Shown here piece by piece: positions 38,244 to 51,442 of a DNA stretch of 64,000 bases. Position numbers and translations under genes: made by a program. The notes below the pieces were generated by a model. The model was not told where the DNA came from, ran no database searches, and was given only the letters and a program-made list of their open reading frames with translations. Position 1 is the first letter of the stretch, and every line of letters begins with the position of its first letter. Origin of the DNA: Pontederia crassipes (taxonomy: Eukaryota > Streptophyta > Magnoliopsida > Commelinales > Pontederiaceae); assembly GCA_030549335.1 (NCBI GenBank), contig CM060194.1, positions 67,678,077 through 67,742,076 of the forward strand, read 5' to 3'.

Positions 38244-38600
38244 ATAGCATTCTTCTCCCATCAAACGATCTCATTTTTTTTCACCTTGTTGTTGGTTTAG
38301 ATTTACTCTTATCAATTTTAAGCAAACTTCAAATAAGTTTGGCTACATGTTTGCAGTATTAGCTTTTAAGTCATAATTTTAAAATTCTTAATTTCAATAG
38401 ATTTTGTTTATTGCAAATATTTTAAGCCTAGTGAATCAAATTCAATTCAATATATAGATCCGAGTTAAAGCAATACAATGAAAGATATGCAATTGACATT
38501 GGAATTGTGTTCAAATTTATAAATTTTAGATTTTGCTGAAAATGTTTGCTTGCTCGCCCTCAAATCTTAACAATGTGGGAGTAACTTTATGTTCGATGCC

Positions 38601-39079
38601 GGTCTTTATTTTCATAAATCTCCTCTAAACTATCGTAATTTTCGTATTTAATCTTAAACCACGAACTTATTTTTTCGTATACTTAAACTATCACGATTTT
38701 TTCACTTTGATTTTTCCGTCTACTTCTGTTACATTTTTCGTTACTTTTGATTTTTTTTTCATTTATAAAAAAACTAAACTACCCCTCCCTCCATGACACA
38801 TCAAATAATAAATATAAAAAAGAAAAAAATCTGGAGAAGAGTAATTTAATCTTTTTCATAAATGACAAATATTTTTTTTGTGTACCACTTTGATCCTTCC
38901 ACAGATTTTTTAATTTTTTATATTTATTATTTCATATTTTTTTCTGAAAGAAAGGATAATTTAATTTTTTTCATAAATAAAAAAAGTAAAAGTAGACAAG
39001 AGTACTAAAATAAAAAAGTCACGATAATTTAAGAATAAAAAAATCGTGATAATTTAAAAAATATTTATAAAAATAATCC
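38601..39079. mobile_element. MITE-like element, copy 2
   Basis: This block matches 526-1028 in order and content. It has the same inverted ends in diverged form (TTATTTTCATAAATC and AAAATAATCC), the same CTTTAACTA-CACGATTTT-type phrases and the same internal CTACCCCTC motif. It is about 480 bp long and non-coding. It lies between the CACTA-like element and the 3' end of the PP2C gene. Confidence 0.6.
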
Positions 39080-39640
39080 TTATGCTTATTCACCATCAGA
39101 AGATAACTTTATATTAGAATTTCTTATTTTCAAGAAGTGAGATAAATTTTTAATCAGAATTTAAATTTATTCATTTTGTGATATGACGTAATTATATTAA
39201 GAATGCATTACACATTTCACGGCAGCAGTCATCCTCCTGACAAGTCCAAACTCTTTGGCTCAACATAGTTGGCGATTTATCTCCTTGGAAAGTCATGAGT
39301 AAAAACAAATGGTGGAAAACATGAAACAATAAACTGACAAGAATTAGACTGCAGGGGGAAGCAGTGATCTGGTAATTTACAAAATGAGAAGAATCTAACA
39401 CTCTCCTAAATACGGCAAGTCAGGTTCAATTGATATCCCTTTCCCCTTGCTATTTAGTGACTCGAGTTAATTTATCCGCAGTACAGAAACTTCGGAGTTC
39501 ACTCTGCATGTAATTGCCAGTGATATCGTAGAATCAAACAAGAAGTTGTTTAACCACTCCACTTTTTTTCTTTTCCGCAATGATCGTGCAAGGAATGAAA
39601 AGCTGATATGGCAACTGCACAACATAATCATGAACCTTCC

Positions 39641-42600
39641 TCAGGAATTGCTGAACTCTGTATCAGCGGTGTAAGGTGCAAGATAATTTGTGGGCACATT
39701 GATGCCGCCACCTCTAACAGATGCGGTTGGACCTCTATTTGAGCTCGCTCTGCTTATAAGATTTGAATCGAGGAACACAACAATGACCGTGATGTCATCG
39801 TGAAAATGGCGCCTAACCCCACGATCAATCTTCTTCAGGTCAGAGTACCTCATCTCTCGTTTTTTTGCAGCCTCTTGCAGAGCAGCCTTAACAAGCCTCT
39901 GAGCACTTCCCTGAAAGAACGAAGGAGAAAAGATATGAAGTTTTCTTCGACAGAATGTAAAACAATTAAAGAAAAATTCATATGATAAGCATAAAACATC
40001 GGTATTCCCCAAATTCTCTTTATTACTCAATTAAATTTCAGTTGCATCCAAGTGGAGATTCCAGATAAACTTTTACTGTATACTTGTACTAGACTACTAG
40101 TTGCGGCCAAATGAGAAGGTAATTACTTCTAGTGAAATGCTAAATCAATGAAAACTGCCATGGATTATTAAAGGTAAAAGATACAGGTATGTAGCTAAAT
40201 AAACATGTTGAGCTCACCATATGAGCAGTGTACGAAATCTTGGATTACATACTATATGAAATAATTAACCTCTCAACATTTGTTCTACTCTGCAATCCAA
40301 AAACTAAAATTTCTACTAAATTGTAAACCTTTTTTGTGAAAGTTTGACATAATAAGCTATATTATGATTACAAAGTAAATTGTGAAAAGAGATGTGATTC
40401 CACCGAAGAACCTACATGTCTCACTAGAATTTTACATTTATTTTGGCAACAAAACTGGTTACTATTTCTGTCATCAATTACATTATCACAGTTGTGGCCA
40501 TGTTATACAGATAAAATTTCTATCAATACTTTTTAGATATGACCTGAAACTATTGATAAACAAGTTCTTACATCATTAGACTGATTGAACAGTTTTTTTT
40601 CAGTTTTACACTTTGGAAAAATGCAGATGCAAGGACATGTATCTATCCTTTCATTGTAGCCATTTTTAGTCTCTGACCAAATTATCGAAAATGCAGATGC
40701 AAGGACATGTATCCATCTTTTCATTATAGCCATTTTTAGTCTCTGGTAAAATTGAATAGTTGCCACTATCGGCGACACTACGAAATATTCCCCTCTTTGC
40801 CTTTTAGGCTGATGGTTTATGCATCCAGAAACAATATGCCACATAAATTTCTGGGACATAAACCTACATGATAAGTAGGTTCGCAACCAAACAATTGGAA
40901 TTGCATATGACCAGTTGGGTAAAAATAAAAATGCACAGAGTATACCAGCAGCTACAGGATGTTTGTATCTAATCTATTTCTGTGAAACCACTGAGGGTAG
41001 ATGAATTAGGTCTGGTTAAATTAAATTTGGATTCTGGGATTAGTTCAAGCTCAATGTAAATATTATACACTGACTGAATGAACTATGAGCAGTGAAAGTT
41101 ATGAACAGACAAGTTTTAAGCGGAAACAGCATTCCAGCTTCACCATTACGATGTGAACTCTTGATTTCCTTTAATTATGAAATCCTTTCTGGTGCCTAGT
41201 GGTGTACCTGTCTGGAACTTACACAAAGATGTACATATATGTAGGTGGTTGGGGGAACAAATTAATATTCAGACTCACCTGTATTTCAATTCAAGTACCT
41301 ACTGATTTTTTTTTCTTATGGAATGTCCTCAAAATAAAAAGAGAGAACTGTGCTATAGAAGAACATTCCATGTTTTCAGGTCCTCTTCCTTGATAGCCAC
41401 AAAATTTTTTTTTTTTGGAGAGGGCACAATTTGTTTTACTGATTCCATGTTTAAGGTCCTCTTCCTTAAACCCCACCTAGTGGGATAAGGCTTTGTTGTT
41501 GTTGTTGTTGGAGAGGGCACAATTTGTTTTTATCTCACAGAAGTCCCCAAACTTTTCATAGACCTGAGAACTAAGTTTTTCCAGTGATGACAATGAAATA
41601 GCAAGTTACAAGAGACTGTGAAGTTAGACATCTTAGGTTCATTCATGCTGTTAACCTAGCATGCTATATGTCGTGTTAAGTAAAACCAACAAAGCTAAGC
41701 CGTTTAATGATGCACACATCTGAGTTCCTTCAATGAAAAAGAATATATCAAACACTTAAAGAAATACCCCAACTTTGATCATTAACCATACTGGAAGAAA
41801 AAGTTTCTATTATCTACTTGAATTCCAACTTCCCTAATATTGTTTCCGCAGAATCATTTTACACCTGTGTCACTTTATCGTGTACACACAACAGAGATAG
41901 CAAGCTGGAATTACAAACTACAATGTGTTCTATATAGAAAGTGGATCAAACAATTTCTTAAAATGTAAATACATCTAACATTGTCTTCAGATGCTTCAGC
42001 TGAACATTCATGCAAATCAAATAATGCAGTACAGACCTTTAGATGCTTTATGAAATGCATATCTTAAGCAGGCTTTATCTCAAAGGACAGATGTTTGAAA
42101 ATAGAATTTCAATGAAAGTCAGAGGCATACATTGTGTGGATGATTTTGAACAATGTTAACTGCTTCCTGATTGCTTAGGTGCTCCCAAAGACCATCTGAG
42201 GCAAATATAAGAAACTGGTCTTGTGATTGTAATGGTTGTACAGATATTGATGGTTCAGAACTAAGTATTGGTCTCTTGAAAGGTTCTCGAAGACGGAATC
42301 TTCCAAACAAAGGCTCTCGGTTGAATTCTGCCTTTTTGAGGTAAATGTCTCCAATGGACCTAGAAACCTGCACATTTATGTACAACAAGCATTTAGTTTA
42401 TTGATCATTGCAGCAACTTCAAACATTAGAAGGACAGGTTAACAATGAAATCAGTACACGTGTATGCTACTTTTTTTTTTGAGAAGAATGTATGCTACAA
42501 TTATAAATTCACCAATGAATGATAAAAAAAGCCACACAGTCAAAAACGAATGTGAGAGTATAAAAACAATATAAGAGTACAAAAATGTAAACATGGATGC

Positions 42601-44243
42601 ATATTTTATGATACCAAAAAAGTTTTGATATCCTGCATACAAGAAACAACAGCAAGCATTCATGAACATCCCAACTCAATGTGGAAGTTATTTATTGCCG
42701 GATAATGACTCAAATACTTAATAGTTAAGAGGAACTCGGAAGTGTAAATGTGAAATCTCATTGAATTAGTGATGGTCCATGATTACATTCAATGCAATAA
42801 AACCTAATAACTGCATGCATGTCAGCACAATAACAACTCTGTGAACGAAGTAAACTAGTTGTTTATACATTTGTGTGCATGCAGATAGTTCTGTGTTATT
42901 TGATCAGAATAAGTAAGAGATTACTAATTACTTTAACGGAGCTGATTGATGAGTAGACCTAATTACTCAAGCTTCAAACCAGAGAGCGCACAAACAGCCA
43001 AACAGAATACAAAAGTCTTACCTGTATGAGGCCCTTTACACGCCAAACATTATGCTTCAAAACTACAATATGTGGATCATCTGGATGCAGTGAATGGAGT
43101 TCTTGTCTTACAGATTCAATTGATGCATTATGCTCCGTTGATAACTGGACAGCTAGAACTTCACCAGTAGCCTTGACTAGCCTTCCTAGTACAGCGCGTG
43201 AATCTCCTGCATTGGCAACATATAGGGTTCCACCACATATTACACCAACCAAGCAGCATGAACCGACAGCTGCTATCTGAGGTTTCATAGGCCACTGTTT
43301 GGTGACAAGGCCAAAGAATCCATCTTCTGTAGCTTGGAATGCCTTTCTTATCACATCAGCTGACATCATCTGTTGCTCAGATGCAAATCCTGCCAACAAT
43401 TCAATAATATCAGATGACATACACTAGAAAATATCTTCAACATGAGCAAAATGAATACAGGTTTGTGCCATTATTGCCAAGACATCAAAAGCGATTGCAC
43501 CAATGTAGAGGCCAATCGGAAAAGAGCCATATCTAAAAGGGACATCACAATTAGGAAGGAAATAAACAAAATCTATGACATCAGATTTAATCCCAGAATG
43601 GGCAGAAATGTTGAATTATCAATCCAGTAACAAGAGAATCGCTCAGTTCCAAATAATCCAACTATAGATACGAATGAATTGCCAAAAAAGACACAAAAAA
43701 ATTATAAAGGAGAATAATAAATCATTAGTAGCATACTACATGATTTATTCGAAGGCAGAAAGCTGCAGACAAGACCTCACCATTAGCAAAACTCATTTTT
43801 TTAAAAGATAGTAAAGCCATGTTATGTGCTGGAGATCAATTATTATAAATCTGTAAGAATGTTATGGCCACCTAAAATAAGAGTAGGAACGGTAAAGGCA
43901 TTCTCAAGTTTGAGGCGTTGAGAAGCTTACTCTTCAGATGGTTGAAAAGATGATCATTGATGTACCGGGATGTCTCAGGGCCGCCATGCCCATCGTAGAC
44001 ACCAACGAATGTCCCACATGGCCCGAACTCATGCACGCTCAGGGCCCCCGACTCCACCTGGCTTTGATCCTCGAGCAAGTTGTTTGCCTGGACGACGGCC
44101 ATCGAGTACTCTCCATGCACATGCTGTCCGGTGTCCTTGTACCAGAGCAGCCCATCCTGCTGCCCCCCACCGTCGGCAGCACCACCGCTATCTGCCGACG
44201 GCCGCCAGCACGTCTTCAGAAAGTTCATTAAGCCCTTTATCAT
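39641..44243 (-). CDS. Protein phosphatase 2C, clade D type
   Basis: This encodes a Ser/Thr phosphatase of the metal-dependent PPM/PP2C family. Four coding exons join in frame: 44243-43931, 43389-43022, 42367-42131 and 39910-39641, giving 395 aa, a normal length. Key motifs are all present: GVYDGHGG (81-88, metal-binding Asp), [10 protein letters not shown] (163-171), VSRSIGD (228-234), [10 protein letters not shown] (282-291) and DDITVIVVF (344-352, metal-binding Asp). The N-terminus [12 protein letters not shown] with [11 protein letters not shown] and [16 protein letters not shown] is typical of plant PP2C.D proteins. In Arabidopsis these dephosphorylate the penultimate Thr of plasma-membrane H+-ATPases and are inhibited by SAUR proteins; applying that role here is inference. 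Intron 3 is 2.2 kb and holds a SINE tail and a 70-bp duplication. Two overlapping upstream ATGs precede the start. A spliced 5' leader is likely up to about 44.8 kb. Confidence 0.95.
40618..40752. repeat. 70-bp tandem duplication in an intron
   Basis: Two adjacent copies begin at 40618 and 40688 and share AAAATGCAGATGCAAGGACA and TAGCCATTTTTAGTCTCTG with a few changes. They lie in intron 3 of the PP2C gene. Confidence 0.85.
41417..41530 (+). mobile_element. Au-type SINE tail with patched 5' junction and 21-bp direct repeats
   Basis: A plus-strand SINE end (CCCACCTAGTGGGATAAGG then (TTG)n, about 41470-41509) is bracketed by an exact 21-bp repeat, GGAGAGGGCACAATTTGTTT plus one T, at 41417-41437 and 41510-41530. 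That is a credible target-site duplication. The first 32 bp of the insert (41438-41469) are not SINE. They closely match nearby DNA at about 41363-41393 (ATTCCATGTTT and GGTCCTCTTCCTT). The SINE is 5'-truncated to about 40 bp and antisense to the PP2C gene, in intron 3. Confidence 0.8.
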
Positions 44244-44255
44244 CCCTCATCGCAT
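44188..44255 (-). promoter_or_regulatory. Two overlapping upstream ATGs ahead of the PP2C start
   Basis: The first upstream ATG (44255) opens a two-codon frame, ATG CGA TGA. Its stop overlaps the second upstream ATG (44250), which opens a 20-codon frame that runs across the main start and ends at 44188. The main ATG at 44243 is therefore third in line within 13 bases. If the leader is not spliced between them, ribosomes would need leaky scanning or reinitiation to reach the phosphatase frame. The next in-frame ATG is codon 6. Confidence 0.6.
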
Positions 44256-44900
44256 CTGGTACCGCCTCCGGCTTATCGAAGACATTGAATTATTATCTCA
44301 AACCTACGATTCCTTTAACTGCCCAGCCCGAGCACTCCGTATTCCTTACCTGAGATTGCAAACACGAGAACGCTCACTGAATAAAATTACAAGAATCAGT
44401 AGAACACCTCCACTGTCAAAGAAAAAACCTTGTCTAGATTGAGATTCGTCAAGGTAAAACTCATAAAAAATCGAGCCTTTCTGCGATTTCCAGACCCGAA
44501 AACAGAACAAAAACAACTAATCTTACCTTCGATTTCCAGCCCTGAAGCCGAACAAAGGCGCAATCCGGCCGCCCCCAGGAACGATCCGACAAGAAGATCA
44601 CCGCGTTTTCCACTGCAAGAAAGAAGTCGATGAGGGCACGCATCCAATAAATAGCAACCCGACAGCGAAAAGAAAACTCAAAGGGAAAAAAGGCCAACCT
44701 TCTTGCGCGAGGAAGAAACTTTTCCAAAATTGGGTCAATCGGTGGGGGCTAGAAGACCAAAACGCGGCTCGCAGATCTCGGCGGCTACCAGTCTACCACA
44801 GTCGAACGCCTAGAGGGGCTACAGGATCGGAATTAGAATTGGAAAGGCTGCTTCTTTCCTCTCTCCCCAATGGATCCCTCCTGGGGAAGAAAGCACAGAA
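44256..44900 (-). promoter_or_regulatory. Likely 5' leader and promoter region of the PP2C gene
   Basis: The DNA is GC-richer than the AT-rich block beyond 44900 and resembles a plant 5' UTR with an intron. I could not fix the leader exon or the transcription start. No protein is supported here on either strand. Confidence 0.35.
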
Positions 44901-46645
44901 GAAACAAAGGAGAGAAAAAAAAAAAAGAAGACAATTTTAATTGCGTTTTCTTTTTTTTTTTAAAATTTTTTTTTCGCTTTCAGTGGTTTCGGTTTGAGAT
45001 TTAGGACAGGAGAAAAGGAGAGCTCGTTGCCTTTTTTTTCTTTTTCTCCTACTTTTTTATTTGTTTTTAGAAATTTGCCTTTTCTGAACCTTTGCCGATC
45101 AGGCTTTGACTCCTCCCAATTATTTGTTTCCGATCCACCAGAAAATAAATAAGTAAATAAATAAATAATAAATTATTTCTCTCTCCTCTCTCCACTAGTT
45201 TTGTCGAGACAGAAGGCAGAAAAGCCCATCAAAACCCAATAAAAAGGGGAGGCAAAAGGGCCAGCTCGTTGGCTGCCCCCACTAACCCACTAGTTCAGGG
45301 GCAAATTGGGAAATGTGACATTAAAGTTTAAACAAAAGGGAATTGCATATGTATAAATATATTAAATTAAAAAAAACAAAGAGAAATAATAATTAAAAAT
45401 AAATTTAATATGAAATTTAATTTTTTAAATTACAATCTCAAAATTTATCGGTAGTCCAATGCTATCGAACGCAAGTTTCGACTTTATACCCAATTTGACT
45501 TGATTAATACGGAGGATAATGGCAGCAAGGCATCATGTTATTTTAGATTAAGGCTCAATTTTACAAAGTTAACGATTCAATTAAAGAATAACGATTCGAC
45601 TAAAGAATAATAATTTAATTAGATAATGACGATTAGCTATGGACAACGGATAACGATTTGTTTATAAATTCAATAAAAATTATTTGATAAACATAGTGAT
45701 TAAACTAGTGTATACTTATAATATAATAATATAATTTGCAATCATGTCATATTCATAATAATTAATTTATAAAAGTTATTTTTTTCAATAATAATATTGT
45801 TTAAAAAATATTTTTATATAACATACTGATTAATTTTAAATAAACTTATTTCAATTGTAAGTAAAATTAAATATGTGAAATATTAAAACAAAAATAACGT
45901 GTGATATTTAAAAATCAATTATTTTTATTTCATAAAGAATAAAAATATAAAATCGTTCTCTCTCTATTCTATAAACTAGTTAGACAAATTTATAGCATTT
46001 TCTACCCAAATATCTAAATACTACTTTGAAAAAATTATTTACCAACCACTAATATTAAAGTTTAGGGGCAAAGATAATAATAAGTAGAATCAATCCTATA
46101 TAGCTTTTGGATGATTAAAGAAGGAAGGGATAATGGATTAAGAGTTTTAACCCCCAAAAGCAAAAGGTACTTGGTTAGTTATTCAACCGCATTTCTCGTT
46201 AGACGTTAATGTCAACAAAGCAAATATATGGAAAAAAAAACAACGATTAACAAAATAAGCATATCCTAAAAATAAAATAACGTTCTTTTTTCTTGTCTTT
46301 TATATTATTATTTTTTTGTCGCCGTTACTCGTGAATTGTCATAAAATAGTCCTACATCTGATTTCCAAGGTTTCCTGATCTTAATATTAATCTTCATATA
46401 CCAAAATAGTTAAATTTGGCCTTATTTCTGATTATATAATGAGTTTTATGCAAACTCGGTTAATGTGGTGACAAAATGACCCAATGCCTCTCATATTCCA
46501 ATTTTAGGTGATGCTATGATTTATTTCATATCCATGACTTTTAGAAGAAAATTACGCGAGAATTATTATTAGTGTTCAAAATTAATAGTACTTAATTAAT
46601 TCAATCACGTTGACCTTATAATATATATAGAGAGAGGAATTTTAA

Positions 46646-47143
46646 TGTGCCACCACACAAGTTGGACGAGTGCTCGTGGATAAGGCTGTCAGATTTGCAA
46701 TGGAGGGATGAGATATGTGCAGTTCAAGATTTGTGGATCTGTGAGTTGAACTCCTCCACCGTCGTTGGGCCTTCGAGTTGCTTTTGATCCTAGAATGGAT
46801 GCTATTGACAAGGTCACCACTCCGACGAGTGTAAAAAAAAAAAGAGGAGGGGGCTCCCCTCCGCTGAACTCGATAGGCTGACATCCCCTTTTCTTTGCAC
46901 GCTCAATCATCGTCGTCGATCGTATCGCGCAAGATCACCGAGCACCGCCCTTGCTCACAAATCCGCACAAGGTCACTGATCGCCACTGCCATCCTCCCTC
47001 CACATAAGATCGTCGTTCTTCGCTTATAGATCACAAGTGCCCAACCGCCTCTACCCTCCCCGAACCGCGCACAGATATTTGATTCATTCAATTGATATCG
47101 GACAATCCTAAAAGCGTAGACGCACAGTGCCACCACAAAATAT
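46646..47143. other. Unclassified insertion-like block
   Basis: This block is GC-richer than both flanks. It begins with GTGCCACCACACAA near 46646, and GTGCCACCACAAAA recurs near 47130 in the same direction, with about 484 bp between them. A 14-bp near-exact direct repeat around a compositionally distinct block suggests an insertion with a target-site duplication. It contains A10 and GGAGGGGGCTCCCC. Open frames across it look accidental. The family is not recognised. Confidence 0.35.
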
Positions 47144-50100
47144 GTGATAGCGCACTAGCCAAGTTTCATTAGTAATTGTGGATTTCTAATATTATTTATT
47201 ATTTTAAGATATGTTTGAATCTATGGGTCAATAATAACAGTAACAATAATAATTGGGTTTTTTTAGGTTTAGATTGCGATGTGAGTGGACGAAAATATGT
47301 CTGATTCTGGCTGCTAAATTTGATTGGTCCCCTGAGAGCAGTTGGGGGGGCCCTTTGAATGACTTTAATCCAATTATATTCCTCCTATGAACAAACTTTG
47401 AGCATGCGCACAACATACAAAATTAAAGGAAGGGCCTAATGCGAAATTATATACCTTCACTTTACCTAACTTTGTCACAATCAAAGGCAAATTAACTACA
47501 CACACACACAAAAAAAATTTGTATATATATATCCACATTCTCAAACCTACGTATAATATATTATTCCTTCTTGGACAAAATCCTAAGTAAGTCAATAATT
47601 TAATTTAAGCTTAAGTAGTATTTAGAAGATTAGTAATTTTAACTAGTTCAAGGAGAAAAGCGTGCGTAGATACTTTTTTTTAAAAAATAGTTTTAAATAG
47701 TAAATACTCTAGAGGGTTCCATCGCTATATTTTGATTTTCTTTTCATTTTTTCAGATTTTTTTATTTTTAATTGGTAGCATTGAAGAATATGTATAAAGC
47801 ACTTTCTTAAGTTTCAGATTAATACAACGTTCAAAATGTAAAATTATGTATGGTTGTATTATTGTATTTTTTGTATTACATGCTATTTATTGGTGTATGT
47901 TAAAATGTTAATTTTTTTAAAGCAATTTCGAAGAATTATATTGTTTTGATTATCTGCCATTTTTTAATATAATTTTAAATTTTATGAACACTAAAAGCTT
48001 ATTGAATGATAATTCATTAAATTATTTAATTTAAGTTTTGCTAAGAATAACATTTTGATTAATCTAAAATACACATCATAAACGATCCTTTTTAAATTAG
48101 TTTTTTATGTGTAAAACACAAGGTTATATTTTTTTTATCCATGTATTTAAGAATAAGAGAGCATTCAATGCATTTTTTTCTATGCAAGTGAAAATTGAGA
48201 AAAAAAGGATATAGCATTGTTTTCTTTAACCAAATAAATGCATGTTGTCATCAACACCGTAGAACAAAAGTTGGAAAATGGTCAAAAAAAATGTCGTCGA
48301 TGGCTGGCTTTGGGAACAAAAGTGACCATTTATCTTCTTTTATTTATCTCTTGCATAATATAAAAGAATAATAAATACTATAATAATTTATAAGGAGTGA
48401 CATTAGAGCGTGAATAGTCTTTTTTTTTTTTCCTTTTACGCGTTGGAAACTATTTGCCTAGACGTGTGTATAAAAAGTAGGGCAAAAAATTAGAGGTTTT
48501 GTGATGTTGGATGGTTTTAACTTTTAAGCTAACAAAAAGTGCATTCAAAGAAGCTTGAGAAAATCAACCAAAGAAAATCCAAGAAGGAAAACGGAGTTGA
48601 CCATTTTCTTAAAATTGGTCTCTTTTTATTAGTCGAAGAATGAATTTAATTTTTTTAATCTAATATTGTGTTTTGTCTACATAAAATTAGACAAATAATT
48701 TGTGATTTATAATATTGTGTTTTTTCTATTATTTATACAACTAAATGCAAAGCAAACCTATTAATCTTTATCTAATACCACGGCTCATGATGGATTTTAA
48801 TTTTTTTTTCTAGCAATGGCCAAAGAACCATAAATGAACGAGAAATCTATCTATCGTTTATCATAACACATTCACAAAGTAACTCAATATATACCATTAA
48901 TACGTGTTGGTCCAACAAGTTTAAAGATCTAGGCTCGGAAGTACACAAATCAATTTTGAATTTCAAATCTATAGGCGCAAATACATGGTTTTGGTATAAG
49001 CAAGACCATGGTTGGTGAACCTTAAAATTTAAATAATATAAATCGGTACCAAGTGGAGAAGTAATAGTTTGAGTTTGATTTATTTTATATGTAAAATATT
49101 TTTATGGAGAATTTTATTTATAGACTTGTAATTAGGAATTAGTTAAATTAGTCTAGATACAAAAATGTCAATAACAATACAACCGCACGAATGGAGTGCT
49201 AGAAAGTAGTTTGACTATTTGTAGGCACTTTGACCACGTATAAAAAGTAGAGTATTAAGTGGTGAATGACGTTTTCATCAAGTTAAATGTTATTATGAGT
49301 GATTTGTAAAATATCTTTTTAAAATAACATTTAGAAGTTTTAAAATATAACGCTATAAATTATTTCTACTAGTTCATAGAGTATAGTGATTTCATATTTA
49401 TTCTTATTATATCATCATTTTATTTGTTTAATTTTGTATACATAATATATTATTTTTTATATCACATCTTTAATTTTACTTAAAACTCAAAAGAGTTTTA
49501 TGTTAAAATAATAGATACTTTTTGTATTAAAATATTGACGATCAAAATAATATATTTTAAATTAATTTTTATGAATATGATGCTTATAAGAATAAATCTA
49601 AATTATATTATTTTGTCTATTTTTGTTATTGAATAAGTATACACTAATTCAACTACTATAATTATTAAACATTTTTTATTAAATTTAAAATAAATTTCTA
49701 TTCACTAATAGTTAATCGCTATCATCTAATTAAGTCACTACCTGTAATCAAACAACTATCACTATTTGAATCACTAACGTTATCAAACAGAGTCTTAATA
49801 GATTATTTCTCTATTGGCAAAGTTACTACGATATATTTCTAAAATACATTATCACTTTTGTCTAATTGGTGTCCCACTAGATTAATGGATTGGCACTTCG
49901 AATGACGATCTTTTGCATATATGTATTTTGAACCTGTGAAATCTATATCTCAACTCTTGTTGAATTCTTTTTAAGAGGTTTATAACATATTGATTTTTGA
50001 CATTTCTACTTTTGACACAGCAAAATAATTATATTATTAGTGCTTATCTATCTATCTATCTATCTAGTATTTATTCAAACAGGGCCATAAAAAAAGACTA

Positions 50101-50602
50101 TCTAACCCTTTTTTTAATACGGAAGAACAACATTTTATTTTTGTTTCCTCCACTTGGTCCTTGGTCTTATGTGTAGTGTTTTTTTCATAAGATGCTTTTT
50201 AATTTAATTATTAATAACAGTACACTTGTGAAGGCAAGACCCGTAATTGACTCGGTCGTACTCTTCACATGTGTAGTATCCAATTTTAAGAAGTAAAAAT
50301 ATTCTTATTCTATCAGATATATCAAACTTCTTGTTTGGGAATTAATAAAATCACGAGGCATAAAATTCAATTTGCACACGACGAAGATTTTTCTTTTTGT
50401 TTCGTTATGTGTTCATACGCCATTGCTTTTCTATAATTTATTGGAGAATAAAAAAATTCGGGTGATCAATCGAAAAAAAATGGTTTAAAAGTTGGATGAC
50501 ATTTGTTTCCTAAGCAAATTTGATTTCCTAAACTGAATTGGATGATGTGGGAACAAGTTAAGAGAAGATCATTTTTTAAGAATAAGAGTGTTTATTCTAG
50601 TA

Positions 50603-50604
<2 letters not shown>

Positions 50605-50642
<38 letters not shown>
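50605..50642. repeat. (AT)n microsatellite
   Basis: A perfect AT run of about 38 bp. Confidence 0.9.
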
Positions 50643-50645
<3 letters not shown>

Positions 50646-51200
50646 AAGTATGGGTTAAGAATAAGAGATTCTAATTAAAGGTTGAAATGTGTACCTCTAA
50701 ACATTTAGTGTTCATAGTTATATATTTTTTTTTAAAATGACAATTAAATCATTCATATTTTTTTCAGAATAACTTATTTGGCAGAATAAAAGAGAATAGA
50801 CTATAGAGATCTATTATCATTCTTAATATCAAAATAAACATGACTTTTACTTTTTTTTTTTTGTTCTCACATGTTGTTTTACCAATAATTCAACATGTAT
50901 TGACTAAATATAATTATAAAATAACTAACAATAAATGTTTTTATTGTTCAACAAAAAATATAAAACATATTAGCAAATAAATTATGTAAATATCACTGTA
51001 TAAAGCATCATATACTGTAAGAACAAATTAAACATATCGCTAAGCTAATGCAAAAAGATATTTAAAAAAACTAGTATAAAAATGTAGAATCTCATTTAAA
51101 CTCGTATTTATTATATGACTAAAACTTGAGTTTATGTTATATAAGATTTTACGCTGAGTTAATTTATTGAATTTATTTGTTTTGCTGACTTAAATTTTCT

Positions 51201-51442
51201 TAGACCCTATTTGATACGAGAACAATTCGTAGAACGTGATCTTATTCTCGTTTACACAATGTTAGTTTTGCAGACACGTGGACCCTACGGTAACAATTGC
51301 AGAAAAAGAAAAAAAGTGGTGAAGAATTTGTTTTTGCCCCCACCCTCAAATAATACTATTTTTGTTAGAAGAATAAAATGAGAATAAATGCATATTATTC
51401 TAGAAGACTAGAATTCATTGACCTCCTACCAAACAGGGTCTA
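51201..51442. mobile_element. Small MITE with TTAGACCCTGTTTGG-type ends
   Basis: Inverted ends of about 18 bp enclose 240 bp: TTAGACCCTATTTGATA on the left and, read from the other strand, TTAGACCCTGTTTGGTA on the right. Both are followed by a GAG-type base run. The ends resemble widespread plant hAT/Harbinger MITEs. The interior is non-coding. The target-site duplication is unclear. It lies about 220 bp beyond the stop codon of the RING-H2 gene. Confidence 0.65.

Larger units (their letters stand above)
44901..51200. other. 6-kb intergenic stretch
   Basis: No gene is supported. The DNA is strongly AT-rich with homopolymer tracts. It includes an unclassified insertion-like block at 46646-47143, a TATC microsatellite near 50047-50066 and an AT microsatellite at 50605-50642. 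Phrases such as TTATCAAACAGAGTCTTAATAG near 49780 and CGATTAGCTATGGACAACGG near 45630 look like degenerate MITE ends, but no pair of ends could be matched. Confidence 0.45.

Noticed and set aside
42451-42669. Hydrophobic minus-strand frame within the PP2C gene
   Set aside because: It lies in intron 2 and has no homology to PP2C. The flanking exons join in phase without it.
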